From Flavobacteriaceae bacterium (GTDB lineage: Bacteria > Bacteroidota > Bacteroidia > Flavobacteriales > Flavobacteriaceae), in NCBI GenBank assembly GCA_009693635.1, contig SHWW01000011.1, positions 1 to 36,200 of the forward strand: a stretch of DNA of 36,200 bases, given 5' to 3'. A program made the translations under genes and the position numbers. The notes beneath the pieces were generated by a model, which saw only the letters and a list, made by a program, of their open reading frames with translations, was not told the origin of the DNA and made no database searches. Below are positions 16,727 through 24,435 of this stretch, piece after piece (the first letter of the stretch is position 1; each line of letters starts with the position of its first letter).

Positions 16727-17293
16727 AATATTAATATCATATTTATCCAATAAACCAACGATTCCCTGCGATGAAAATTTTGCTTTCCGCATTGGATTAA
16801 ATTCTGGGTCAATTTTGAAATTTTGTGCCAATATAAAATCAGCAGCTGTCAATTGCGTATCATTAAAAATAGCACCTTCTAGATTGCTATTCACAAAAAC
16901 AGAATTCGATAAATTAGCGCCAATAAAAGTCACTTCTTTCAAAGACGAATTCATAAATTTTGTTTTCAACATTTTTTTATTGGCAAAAGAGGCATAATCT
17001 AAAACGCATTCTTCAAAACTGACATTAAATAAAAAGTCATCACATTCATTGAATAAAATCCCCAGCAATTTACAGTTTATAAAATCTACAGTTTTCAATC
17101 CCGTTCCTCTCAAATTGGTCATTGAAAGATTGCAATCAAAAAACTCACAATCTATGAATGTATTATTTGAAAAATCACTATTTGAGAAATCACAATTCTT
17201 GAAAATACAACCCTCAAACTCTCGGTTGTTGACTCTTTTATTTATGAAATTGATCTTTTCAAAAGTCTTATGAACGTTAATTAAATTTTCCAT
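16721..17293 (-). CDS. Pentapeptide-repeat protein
   Basis: A 190-residue protein with repeats of the A(D/N)LXX type, for instance FKNCDFSNSDFSNNTF, ANLSNSVFVNSNLEGAIF, and many N, F and C residues in period five; such proteins fold into a right-handed quadrilateral beta-helix. Some relatives mimic DNA (Qnr, MfpA), but no function is known for this one. The ORF track starts at 17362, but ATG 17293 overlaps the stop of the upstream DUF6095 gene as TAATG, which suggests translational coupling. It is the last gene of the murQ unit. Confidence 0.88.
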   Translation of the reverse strand: MENLINVHKTFEKINFINKRVNNREFEGCIFKNCDFSNSDFSNNTFIDCEFFDCNLSMTNLRGTGLKTVDFINCKLLGILFNECDDFLFNVSFEECVLDYASFANKKMLKTKFMNSSLKEVTFIGANLSNSVFVNSNLEGAIFNDTQLTAADFILAQNFKIDPEFNPMRKAKFSSQGIVGLLDKYDINIE

Positions 17294-17514
17294 TATTTTC
17301 CGAAAATGCTTTTCATTATTGTATTTAGACCTAAAAAAAGCATTACCATTGCTGTAATACAAATCGCAATTCCGATTCCTAATATCAAATAAAATAAGGG
17401 TTGTAATTTATTTATAAAACCAAAATGAATAACTGCTGGACCTATAAATAAACAAGGTAATGCAATTGTAATAAATTTTATTCCTTTGTTCAAAAGTTCT
17501 TTATCCGTATTCAT
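17293..17514 (-). CDS. Small membrane protein, DUF6095-like
   Basis: A 73-residue protein with two hydrophobic helices (about 12-30 and 38-62), MNTDKELLNKGIKFI at the N-terminus and a basic C-terminus. It resembles the flavobacterial DUF6095 family from memory; the function is unknown. It starts 1 base after the murQ stop and its own stop overlaps the start of the pentapeptide-repeat gene, so all three genes are probably translated from one mRNA. Confidence 0.75.
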   Translation of the reverse strand: MNTDKELLNKGIKFITIALPCLFIGPAVIHFGFINKLQPLFYLILGIGIAICITAMVMLFLGLNTIMKSIFGK

Positions 17515-17515
17515 T

Positions 17516-18337
17516 TTATTTATTTTCTGTTAAAAAATGATAGACTGCTTTTCTAACGCTTCCGTATTTTGCTAATAATTCTGCACCAATTTCGTAAGTT
17601 ACAGGAATTTCGTCTATAATCATTTTCACACCACGATCCACTAGTTTACTGTTGCTCAATTGCATATCAACCATTTTATTTCCCTTGACTTTTCCTAATT
17701 GAATCATCGTTGCTGTTGATATCATATTCAGTACTAATTTCTGTGCCGTTCCTGCTTTCATTCGGGAGCTTCCGGTTACAAATTCGGGACCAACTACTAC
17801 ATCTATTGGGAATTTCGCTGTTCTCGAAAGTGGACTTTCTGCATTACAAGAAATAGAACCCGTAATAATATTATTTTCATTGCACGCTTTCAAACCCCCA
17901 ATAACGTAAGGTGTAGTTCCTGAAGCCGCAATTCCAATGACAACGTCATTTTCAGAAATAGTATGTTCTTGCAAATCAATCCACGCTTGTGTTGGATTGT
18001 CTTCGGCATTTTCTACCGCTTTGCGAATGGCTTTGTCACCACCCGCAATGATTCCATTTACTAAATCAAAAGAAACTCCGAAAGTTGGCGGACATTCTGA
18101 AGCATCAACAATTCCTAAACGACCAGAAGTTCCTGCTCCAATATAAAAAAGGCGTCCTCCCAATTGTATTTTAACCACAATTTGAGCGACCAAAAGTGAA
18201 ATTTGAGGCAATGCTTTTTCCACCGCAAAAGGCACGGTTTTATCTTCTTGATTAATATTAAATAACAATTCCTGAACCGACATTTTTTCTAAATGTTCGT
18301 ATTTTGAGGATTGTTCGGTGGTTTTTATGAATGTCAT
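17516..18337 (-). CDS. murQ: N-acetylmuramic acid 6-phosphate etherase
   Basis: MurQ cleaves the lactyl ether of N-acetylmuramic acid 6-phosphate to give N-acetylglucosamine 6-phosphate and D-lactate in peptidoglycan recycling. It belongs to the SIS-domain sugar isomerase family. Evidence is the N-terminal ALPQISLLV region, FYIGAGTSGRLGIVDASECPP (SIS phosphosugar site with the catalytic glutamate in ASEC), VIGIAASGTTPYVIGGLKA and the C-terminal FVTGSSRMKAGTAQKLVLNM. The length of 273 residues is slightly below the usual 300 because the C-terminal helices are short. It is the first gene of a three-gene unit. Confidence 0.95.
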   Translation of the reverse strand: MTFIKTTEQSSKYEHLEKMSVQELLFNINQEDKTVPFAVEKALPQISLLVAQIVVKIQLGGRLFYIGAGTSGRLGIVDASECPPTFGVSFDLVNGIIAGGDKAIRKAVENAEDNPTQAWIDLQEHTISENDVVIGIAASGTTPYVIGGLKACNENNIITGSISCNAESPLSRTAKFPIDVVVGPEFVTGSSRMKAGTAQKLVLNMISTATMIQLGKVKGNKMVDMQLSNSKLVDRGVKMIIDEIPVTYEIGAELLAKYGSVRKAVYHFLTENK

Positions 18338-18424
18338 TTTTTAGGTTCAAAGATTCAAGTTCAAAGTTACAAAGTTTTTATTGAAAGGACTATTGTAATT
18401 TTGTGAAATTGTAGTTTTTTTTGC
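18338..18424 (-). promoter_or_regulatory. Candidate promoter region of murQ
   Basis: On the minus strand TAACTTTG, a perfect TAnnTTTG, is followed by repeated CTTTGAAC-like words. These direct repeats (TTCAAAG, TTCAAGTTCAAAG on the + strand) lie within 40 bases of the murQ ATG. No clear -33 element was found. Confidence 0.4.
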
Positions 18425-18536
18425 GTGAGTGATTTCAGTGTAAACCCCAAAGTCAAGTGCAGTATAGCAGAACTTGACGTAGACTTGAGAAGTAAAGCCG
18501 AACCTCGCAATGAAGTACAACAGCTCCCCGACCAAA
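18425..18536. other. GC-richer spacer with a hairpin and a 39-codon open frame
   Basis: This block is visibly richer in G and C than its neighbours. It holds a 7-bp inverted repeat, GTCAAGT (18452-18458) / ACTTGAC (18472-18478). On the + strand a frame from GTG 18425 to TAA 18544 reads 39 residues without interruption, overlapping the ZIP gene end by 8 bases. It could be a small RNA, a repeat element or a short gene. I cannot decide and do not call a CDS. Confidence 0.35.
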
Positions 18537-19217
18537 TTAAATAAAATAAGCCATTGTCATTCCTAAAATAATCATTGAAATTTTGGTAATATTGAATTTG
18601 TGTGCTTCGCTGCTTTCAAAAATTATGGTTGAGGAAATATGAAATAAAATTCCAATGACAACTGCCGTAATTTCGGTATAATAATTGTTTAAAAGGGGAA
18701 TAATATTCGAGAGTAATGTCCCTAAAGGTGTCATAATTGCGAAGGAAACCATAAATAAAAATATCGCTTTTTTATTCAATTGTGCATTTACAAAATAGGT
18801 AGTCAAAATGATTGCAATTGGAAAATGATGAACGGCAATTCCTAATGCCAATTTATGTTGGTGACTTACTGGAAAACCTTCTATAAGTGCGTGAATGCAC
18901 AAACTTATAAATAAAAGCCAAGGCATTTTGAACAGTTTTTCGTGTCCGTGAACGTGACCGTGTTCGGCGCCTTTTGAGAAAAATTCTAAAATAATTTGAA
19001 ATAAAATTCCCAGCATAATGTATAGTCCAACGGATGAGTTACGTACTTCATATAGTGATGGTAATAAATGCATAACTGTTAATGAAAGCAGGAATGAACC
19101 GCTAAATGCCAATATTAATTTTAAGTTTTTCTTAGCTTCGGGCTTTAGGAATAATGCAAATACGTATCCAATTAAAACAGATAGTAGGGGAAGTAGTAAG
19201 AGTAAATAATTGTTCAT
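18537..19217 (-). CDS. ZIP-family divalent metal transporter
   Basis: A 226-residue membrane protein with about eight hydrophobic segments. It has the ZIP metal-site helices HALIEGFP and HHFPIAI and a histidine-rich cytoplasmic loop, EHGHVHGHEK. ZIP proteins import Zn2+, Fe2+ or Mn2+ into the cytoplasm; the ion is not determined here. The ATG overlaps the stop codon of the upstream methyltransferase gene as TAATG, so the two genes are probably coupled. Relatives in Bacteroidetes are often annotated as zinc permease. Confidence 0.9.
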   Translation of the reverse strand: MNNYLLLLLPLLSVLIGYVFALFLKPEAKKNLKLILAFSGSFLLSLTVMHLLPSLYEVRNSSVGLYIMLGILFQIILEFFSKGAEHGHVHGHEKLFKMPWLLFISLCIHALIEGFPVSHQHKLALGIAVHHFPIAIILTTYFVNAQLNKKAIFLFMVSFAIMTPLGTLLSNIIPLLNNYYTEITAVVIGILFHISSTIIFESSEAHKFNITKISMIILGMTMAYFI

Positions 19218-19981
19218 TATTTAAAAATCATTATTAATCTTTCACTTTCTAATTTATGAAATTTTTTCAAACGATAATTACCAAAAACATCTAATAAATA
19301 AATATCAGCTTGTTTCATGATAGTTTCAAAATCTTGTAAAGTTAAGGCTTTAACTTTTTCGGTAAAATGATATTTTTCACCTTTATCTTCAAAATCTATT
19401 TCTTTACAAATGTGATTATCTTTTAAATATCGTTTAATGTGAAAATCAATATTTTCTACTGTTTTAACTTCGTTTGGAACTAAATTAGCCAAGACATTCG
19501 GCACGTTCATGAAGTCAATTACGGCAAATCCATAATCTGAAATACTTTCTTTTATGGCTTTTAAAGTTATTAAATTATCTTCGTCATTTTCAAAATAACC
19601 AAAACTTGTAAATAAATTTAATATGGCATCGAATTTTTGTTCGAATGGTTTTCGCATATCGTGTTCTATAAAATGCAAGTTTTCATTCTCTAATTTTTTT
19701 GCAAAAGTAATACTATTTGATGATAAATCAGCACCTGTAACATCAAATCCTAATTGGTTTAAATATATTGAATGACGTCCTCTACCGCATGCTAAATCTA
19801 AAATTTTAGCGTCTTCAGGAAGGTTTAAATAATGAACGATGGTGTCTATAAACATTTCTGCTTCTTCTTCATTACGTTCTTTGTAAAGGATGTGATAATA
19901 TGGAGAATCGAACCAAGAGGCAAACCAATTACTCATTTTTAATGGTGAATTTTTGGTGTTTTGTTTATTAGTATCAGGCAT
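19217..19981 (-). CDS. Class I SAM-dependent methyltransferase, substrate unknown
   Basis: A 254-residue protein with the SAM-binding motif I in ILDLACGRGRHSIYL, followed by GFDVTGADLSSNSI (motif II) and DAILNLFTSFGYFENDEDN (motif IV region). The LNLFTSFGYF stretch is typical of the small-molecule Methyltransf_11/25-type enzymes. The substrate cannot be told. It is coupled by TAATG to the ZIP transporter gene and is divergent from the THUMP methyltransferase gene, with overlapping promoters between them. Confidence 0.85.
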   Translation of the reverse strand: MPDTNKQNTKNSPLKMSNWFASWFDSPYYHILYKERNEEEAEMFIDTIVHYLNLPEDAKILDLACGRGRHSIYLNQLGFDVTGADLSSNSITFAKKLENENLHFIEHDMRKPFEQKFDAILNLFTSFGYFENDEDNLITLKAIKESISDYGFAVIDFMNVPNVLANLVPNEVKTVENIDFHIKRYLKDNHICKEIDFEDKGEKYHFTEKVKALTLQDFETIMKQADIYLLDVFGNYRLKKFHKLESERLIMIFK

Positions 19982-20008
19982 TATTTATTTCAATTAATTA
20001 AAGTCATG

Positions 20009-20027
20009 CAAATTTAGTCTATTTTTG
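20009..20027. promoter_or_regulatory. Divergent promoter pair, SAM methyltransferase / THUMP gene
   Basis: TAAATTTG on the minus strand (20009-20016, reading CAAATTTA on +) and TATTTTTG on the plus strand (20020-20027) are both perfect TAnnTTTG -7 boxes, facing opposite ways in a 67-base intergenic region. Polymerase binding at the two sites would compete. Confidence 0.55.
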
Positions 20028-20048
20028 CTATGAATACTTAATTTTACA

Positions 20049-21224
20049 ATGGAAAATAATTTTAAAATGATTGCCAAAACTTTTTTTGGTTTTGAAGAAA
20101 TCTTAGCGAATGAGTTGAAAATGCTTGGTGCGCAAGATGTTGAACAAGGTGTGAGAATGGTAAGTTTTAAAGGTGACAAAGGTTTTATGTACAAAGCAAA
20201 CCTTTCTTTGAGAACTGCTTTAAAGATATTAAAACCAATTTATTTTTTCAAAGCTACTAACGAGCAAAATTTATATAAAGGCGTTCAAGGTGTTAATTGG
20301 TCAAAATTTATTAGTGCAAATCAAACTTTTGTTATTGATGCGACAGTTCATTCTGACAATTTTAATCATTCGGAGTTTGTTTCACAAAAATGTAAAGATG
20401 CCATAGTTGACCAATTTAGAGATAGAACAGGACAACGACCAAGCATTGACAAAATTCACCCTGATTTAAGAATTAATATTCATATTGATAAAGACCAAGT
20501 ATCTGTTGCAATCGATACTTCAGGAAATTCATTGCACCAACGTGGTTACAGAACTGCTACAAATATTGCTCCTATTAATGAGGTTTTAGCTGCGGGTATT
20601 TTATTACTTTCTGGTTGGGACGGTCAAACAGATTTCTTAGATCCAATGAGTGGTTCAGGAACTTTTTTGGCTGAAGCGGCAATGATTGCATGTAATATTC
20701 CGGCAAATATAAATAGAAAAGAGTTTGCTTTTGAGAAATGGAACGATTGGGATAATGATTTATTTGATTCAATTTTGGATTCATTAATGAAAAGAGTTCG
20801 TGAATTTCATCATACAATAAAAGGGTTTGACAAAGCGCCAAGTGCAGTAAATAAAGCAAAGGACAATATAAAAAATGCGAATTTAGACGAATATATTTCA
20901 ATAGAAGAACGCAATTTTTTTGATACAGAAAAAACATCAGAGGGAAAATTACACATCGTTTTCAATCCACCTTATGATGAGCGTTTGGATATTCACATGG
21001 AAGAATTCTACAAAAATATTGGAGATACTTTAAAGAAAAATTATCCTGGGACAAACGCGTGGTTCATCACAGGAAATTTAGAAGCTTTGAAATATGTTGG
21101 ATTAAAACCATCACGAAAAATCAAACTTTTTAATGCAAGTATTGAAGCTCGTTTGGTAAAATATGAAATGTATGAAGGTAGCAAAAGAACGAAGTTTCAA
21201 GTGGTAGAAAATTCCACTGAATAA
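20049..21224 (+). CDS. THUMP-domain rRNA (guanine-N2) methyltransferase, RlmL-like
   Basis: A 391-residue RNA methyltransferase. The N-terminal part with FGFEEILANELKMLG and LRTALKILKPIYFF is a ferredoxin-like plus THUMP RNA-binding domain (about residues 1-160). The Rossmann methyltransferase domain carries DPMSGSGTFLAEAAMIA (SAM binding) and the catalytic NPPYDERL. This matches the N-terminal, m2G-forming half of RlmL and the YpsC family, so G2445 of 23S rRNA is a likely target, inferred from family. The C-terminal RlmK half is absent, as usual outside gamma-proteobacteria. A small membrane protein gene follows. Confidence 0.92.
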   Translation: MENNFKMIAKTFFGFEEILANELKMLGAQDVEQGVRMVSFKGDKGFMYKANLSLRTALKILKPIYFFKATNEQNLYKGVQGVNWSKFISANQTFVIDATVHSDNFNHSEFVSQKCKDAIVDQFRDRTGQRPSIDKIHPDLRINIHIDKDQVSVAIDTSGNSLHQRGYRTATNIAPINEVLAAGILLLSGWDGQTDFLDPMSGSGTFLAEAAMIACNIPANINRKEFAFEKWNDWDNDLFDSILDSLMKRVREFHHTIKGFDKAPSAVNKAKDNIKNANLDEYISIEERNFFDTEKTSEGKLHIVFNPPYDERLDIHMEEFYKNIGDTLKKNYPGTNAWFITGNLEALKYVGLKPSRKIKLFNASIEARLVKYEMYEGSKRTKFQVVENSTE

Positions 21225-21241
21225 TATATAAATTTAAAATT

Positions 21242-21478
21242 ATGACAAAATTACAAGTCAAGGCTTTCGTTTTCCAATTGTTATTTTTTGCAATTTTATT
21301 TATTTTGTGTCGTTTTTTAATTGAAAATTACACCAATCTTTATGGTCTTTGGATTCCGTTTACAGCATTTGCTTTAGGAACACTGTTGGCTCCTAAATTC
21401 CAAGCTGTTAAAACTAACGATGGGGAAAAGTTATTTATGAAATGGGTATTTATGAAAGGAATAAAAGAAATAAAATAA
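21242..21478 (+). CDS. Small two-helix membrane protein, unknown
   Basis: A 78-residue protein with two hydrophobic segments (about residues 8-25 and 33-50) followed by a short basic tail, GEKLFMKWVFMKGIKEIK. I do not recognise a family. It begins 17 bases after the THUMP methyltransferase stop and ends at a terminator, so it is probably its co-transcribed neighbour. The clean reading frame and tight fit between gene and terminator support it as a real gene. Confidence 0.7.
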   Translation: MTKLQVKAFVFQLLFFAILFILCRFLIENYTNLYGLWIPFTAFALGTLLAPKFQAVKTNDGEKLFMKWVFMKGIKEIK

Positions 21479-21496
21479 CTATTTTATTTCTTTTTT
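21463..21496. terminator. Bidirectional terminator between convergent genes
   Basis: AAAAGAAATAAAAT (21463-21476) pairs perfectly with ATTTTATTTCTTTT (21481-21494) around a 4-base loop. The stem covers the end of the 78-residue gene and is followed by a T-run. The minus-strand DUF6048 gene ends next to it. Confidence 0.7.
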
Positions 21497-21497
21497 A

Positions 21498-22214
21498 CTA
21501 CTTTTTTGGTGAGAATTTCGTTTTATATAGCGGTAAAAAGTAAGAAACAGTATAGTTAAAACCTACACCAAAATCACCATTATACGTTCGGTTGAAACCT
21601 GGAATATATAAATTATCAAAATTTTCAGGTTTCGTATTAGAAAGCGTTCGATTCATTCTAACGCTAAAACTAACGTAAATATTTTTTAAAACTTCTGCTT
21701 TCATTCCAACTACAACCTCAAACCATTGAGCTGATAATCCGTTAAATTTTTGCCCAGATATAATTGTAGCCGCTTCAGGAAAATAAGTTGAAGTATTGTA
21801 TAATTTATAGGTATTAAGTTGTTGACTGAACGTACTGGCTCCATAACGTAATCCGATAAATACCATATTTCTCATATCCAACCAATTTTCATAGGAATTA
21901 TAATCAAAACCAACTTTAATATAGGTTCCTTTTGCTGTTGAATTTATTCTATCATCTTCAGTTGTTTTGTTCTCATTTCCTAATTCGGCTGCTAAATAGT
22001 AATTTTTCGTAAGTCGGTAATCCCCAACAAATTCTATTCCCTTGTAATTTTTATCGTAAAAAGAACGGGTTAATTTGAATAAATCAGCACCAACTCTAAT
22101 TCCGAATCTTTCAATTTTAGGAGGAATACTATCTGTTTTTTTCTGTTGTGCATTTACTAAAAATGACAGCAAAATTAGTATAATACTAAAAGTAAATTTT
22201 GATGTGTGTTTCAT
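21498..22214 (-). CDS. DUF6048 family outer-membrane-like protein
   Basis: A 238-residue protein with a signal peptide (MKHTSKFTFSIILILLSFLVNAQ) and amphipathic beta strands, for example IRVGADLFKLTR, GIEFVGDYRLTKNYYLAAELG and DFGVGFNYTVSYFLPLYKT. The C-terminus fits an outer-membrane beta-barrel. It resembles DUF6048, a Flavobacteria family of unknown function. It overlaps the upstream DUF6452 gene by 29 bases, so the two are translationally linked and probably work together at the envelope. Confidence 0.8.
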   Translation of the reverse strand: MKHTSKFTFSIILILLSFLVNAQQKKTDSIPPKIERFGIRVGADLFKLTRSFYDKNYKGIEFVGDYRLTKNYYLAAELGNENKTTEDDRINSTAKGTYIKVGFDYNSYENWLDMRNMVFIGLRYGASTFSQQLNTYKLYNTSTYFPEAATIISGQKFNGLSAQWFEVVVGMKAEVLKNIYVSFSVRMNRTLSNTKPENFDNLYIPGFNRTYNGDFGVGFNYTVSYFLPLYKTKFSPKK

Positions 22215-22686
22215 TTTCAGTTGTTATGTTTGAGGTTTCAACAGTTATATTTTGAATCCAATATCCATCCGGGATTGAAGGATCAGTTTTAATAAATGGC
22301 AACGTCGAATTTAAATAAAAAGTAGTTTTAAATCCACATGCTCTTGATACAAAGATATTTTGTCGTGTATAATTGAATTGCAAAAAATCTTCATTGTTAA
22401 TAGAAATATTTGTGCTATTTAGTATCAAACTATATTTAGTTATATCTTCATTTGTTTTTAATGGCAATTGGATTTTGCTCTTTTCAGTAAATGGTAAAAT
22501 GGTTGTACTACCAACCTCTTTAATTGCTAAATTGGTTACGTTTTTTAAAACTGTAGGATTTAAAACATCGTAGAATTCTAGTATTAGTTTTGGTGTTGTA
22601 TCTTTTGTTTCTTCACAAATATCGTCTTTTTCACAACTTGAGAAAGTAATTGAAAATACAAGAAGAATGATGAATATTTTTTTCAT
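22186..22686 (-). CDS. DUF6452 family lipoprotein
   Basis: A 166-residue protein with a lipoprotein signal, MKKIFIILLVFSITFSSC (C18). The mature part continues EKDDICEE, with further landmarks DTTPKLILEFYD and FQFNYTRQNIFVSRACGFKTTF (quoted in part: SRACGFKT). It resembles flavobacterial DUF6452; the function is unknown. The start is set at 22686, the first residue of the signal peptide; the ORF track adds five codons. It lies 47 bases after the SOD stop on the same strand, so it may be read from the same transcript, and overlaps DUF6048. Confidence 0.8.
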   Translation of the reverse strand: MKKIFIILLVFSITFSSCEKDDICEETKDTTPKLILEFYDVLNPTVLKNVTNLAIKEVGSTTILPFTEKSKIQLPLKTNEDITKYSLILNSTNISINNEDFLQFNYTRQNIFVSRACGFKTTFYLNSTLPFIKTDPSIPDGYWIQNITVETSNITTENETHIKIYF

Positions 22687-22733
22687 TTTTGGCTGATTCA
22701 ATTAGATATTAACTACATAAATTTTAAAAACAG

Positions 22734-23507
22734 CTATTCTTTTTTTATAGCTTCTTCGTATTTTTCTTGAACTACTTTCCAATTAATAATATTGAAAAAA
22801 GCATCGATATAATTTTTCCTTTTATTTTGATACTCTAAATAATATGCATGTTCCCATACATCTAATGCTAATATTGGAGTTCCAGAAACATTTGCTTTTG
22901 GCATTAAGGGATTGTCTTGATTAGATGTTGTAGTAACTTGTAGCTTTCCAGTTTTGTCAACAATTAACCAAGCCCAACCTGAACCGAATTGTCTATTGGC
23001 AGCATTTTTAAATTGACTTTTAAAACCCTCATACGAACCGAAAACTTTGTTAATAGCAATTGCCAATGTGTCTTTTGGTTGTCCACCAGCTTTCGGTCCT
23101 ATACATTCAAAAAATAAACTGTGGTTGAAATATCCACCTGCATTATTTCTCAAATTTAAACTATCAGTTACTGACTTTGACAATATTTCTTCAATGGTTA
23201 AATCTTCATATTCAGTTCCTTTTAATGCTTTATTTAGACTATTTGTATAGGATAAATAGTGATTTGAATAGTGGATTTCCATTGTTCTAGCTTCAATTTC
23301 TGGTGAAACGGCATCAAACGAATAGGTTAATTTAACAAGTTCAAATGGACCTTCATCTGCTTTAATATCGTCTGGTGAACCAATTGTTAATTTTTCTACA
23401 GCTGAAGGAAGTGGTACTTCAACAACTTCAGTAAGTTTTTTATTGTTACACGATACTACTACTAAAAATATAGAAAAACACAATAAATACAAATTTGCCT
23501 TTTTCAT
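22734..23507 (-). CDS. Superoxide dismutase (Fe/Mn family), exported lipoprotein
   Basis: A Fe/Mn SOD fold, 257 residues, that should dismutate superoxide. The four metal ligands can be seen: His in EIHYSNHYLSY, His in GGYFNHSLFFE, and Asp and His in DVWEHAYYLEY. The Gln in TSNQDNPLMP is placed as in manganese-type enzymes, so Mn or a cambialistic enzyme is favoured. An N-terminal signal with VVVSC (C20) marks it as a lipoprotein, giving about 45 extra residues over cytoplasmic SODs. ATG overlaps the stop of the acyl-CoA-binding protein gene as ATGA. Confidence 0.93.
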   Translation of the reverse strand: MKKANLYLLCFSIFLVVVSCNNKKLTEVVEVPLPSAVEKLTIGSPDDIKADEGPFELVKLTYSFDAVSPEIEARTMEIHYSNHYLSYTNSLNKALKGTEYEDLTIEEILSKSVTDSLNLRNNAGGYFNHSLFFECIGPKAGGQPKDTLAIAINKVFGSYEGFKSQFKNAANRQFGSGWAWLIVDKTGKLQVTTTSNQDNPLMPKANVSGTPILALDVWEHAYYLEYQNKRKNYIDAFFNIINWKVVQEKYEEAIKKE

Positions 23508-23782
23508 AATGAGTTATTTTTTTGTAATGAAAGTATATTTTTGATATAAAGTTTCTTAGCATCATCCATAGACAAATGACTGATTTGCATCCAGGCATTT
23601 GTTTTAAATGCATTCCTCAAATCAAAATTTGAATTTTGATTGCTATTTAAATTACCAAAAGTTGCTTGTTTATAATAGGCATACAATCTTAATTGCACAT
23701 CTTGTGGCAATGATTCTTGTGCCATATTTGTTGCGATTTCTACTGCTTCTGCAAATCTAGTATCTAAATCTTTTATTTTCAT
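23504..23782 (-). CDS. Acyl-CoA-binding protein
   Basis: A 92-residue four-helix protein of the ACBP family, which binds long-chain acyl-CoA in the cytoplasm. Evidence is the N-terminal FAEAVEIATNM, the ligand-site motif LYAYYKQATFGNLN, and the late FKTNAWMQISHLSMDDAKKLYI, in which lysine and tyrosine residues of the family are kept. It lies 2 bases after the psd stop and overlaps the SOD start, inside a phospholipid-synthesis operon where an acyl-CoA carrier makes sense. ACBP genes are uncommon in bacteria outside some groups. Confidence 0.9.
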   Translation of the reverse strand: MKIKDLDTRFAEAVEIATNMAQESLPQDVQLRLYAYYKQATFGNLNSNQNSNFDLRNAFKTNAWMQISHLSMDDAKKLYIKNILSLQKNNSL

Positions 23783-23784
23783 TA

Positions 23785-24435
23785 CTATTTAATCGCAATT
23801 ATCGTTTTACCTCCAATTGCTTTTTCATTCAGTTTTACGTTTATTTGTGTACCTATAGGTAAGAATAAATCTACTCTTGAACCAAATTTAATAAAGCCTG
23901 CGTCAGTTCCTTGAATTACTTGCATTCCTTCTTCAGCATAATTCACAATTCTTCTTGCCAACGCTCCTGCTATTTGTCGGTATAATACTTCTCCAAATAC
24001 GATATTTTCAACAATAACAGAAGTTCTTTCATTTTCTTCGCTAGCTTTTGGATGCCAAGCAACTAGAAATTTACCAGGATGGTATTTACTGAATTTTACT
24101 TTTCCATTTAAAGCATATCGAGTTACGTGCACATTTATTGGGGACATAAAAATAGAAACTTGAAGTCTTTTATCTTTAAAATATTCGCCTTCGAATACTT
24201 CTTCTATTACAACAACCTTTCCATCAACCGGTGCAATAATGTGATTGTCATTAATTTCGACCGTTCGTACTGGATTTCTAAAAAATTGTAAAATCAATAA
24301 TAGAAATAATAATACAATTATTTCGACTGCCTTTTGGAGCCAAAGTGTAGCAATAAATGTGTCTGCTAATAATAAAAATGCAACAGTTACTGTTGTTGCA
24401 ATTAAGATAATCTTTCCGCCTTCTTTATGAAACAT
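23785..24435 (-). CDS. psd: Phosphatidylserine decarboxylase family protein
   Basis: Psd makes phosphatidylethanolamine from phosphatidylserine. The 216-residue length is that of the short (Psd-A type) form. Two hydrophobic segments at the N-terminus (about 9-28 and 32-50) anchor it in the membrane. IAPVDGKVVVIEE, SIFMSPINVHVTRYALNGKV and the self-cleavage motif FGSRVDLFLP are visible; the Ser in FGS would become the pyruvoyl cofactor. It overlaps cdsA by 11 bases and precedes the ACBP gene by 2. Confidence 0.93.
   Translation of the reverse strand: MFHKEGGKIILIATTVTVAFLLLADTFIATLWLQKAVEIIVLLFLLLILQFFRNPVRTVEINDNHIIAPVDGKVVVIEEVFEGEYFKDKRLQVSIFMSPINVHVTRYALNGKVKFSKYHPGKFLVAWHPKASEENERTSVIVENIVFGEVLYRQIAGALARRIVNYAEEGMQVIQGTDAGFIKFGSRVDLFLPIGTQINVKLNEKAIGGKTIIAIK

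Noticed and set aside
18347-18535. Minus-strand 62-residue ORF upstream of murQ
   Set aside because: It covers the murQ promoter region and the GC-rich spacer; the sequence has no protein-like features and is interrupted by simple repeats.
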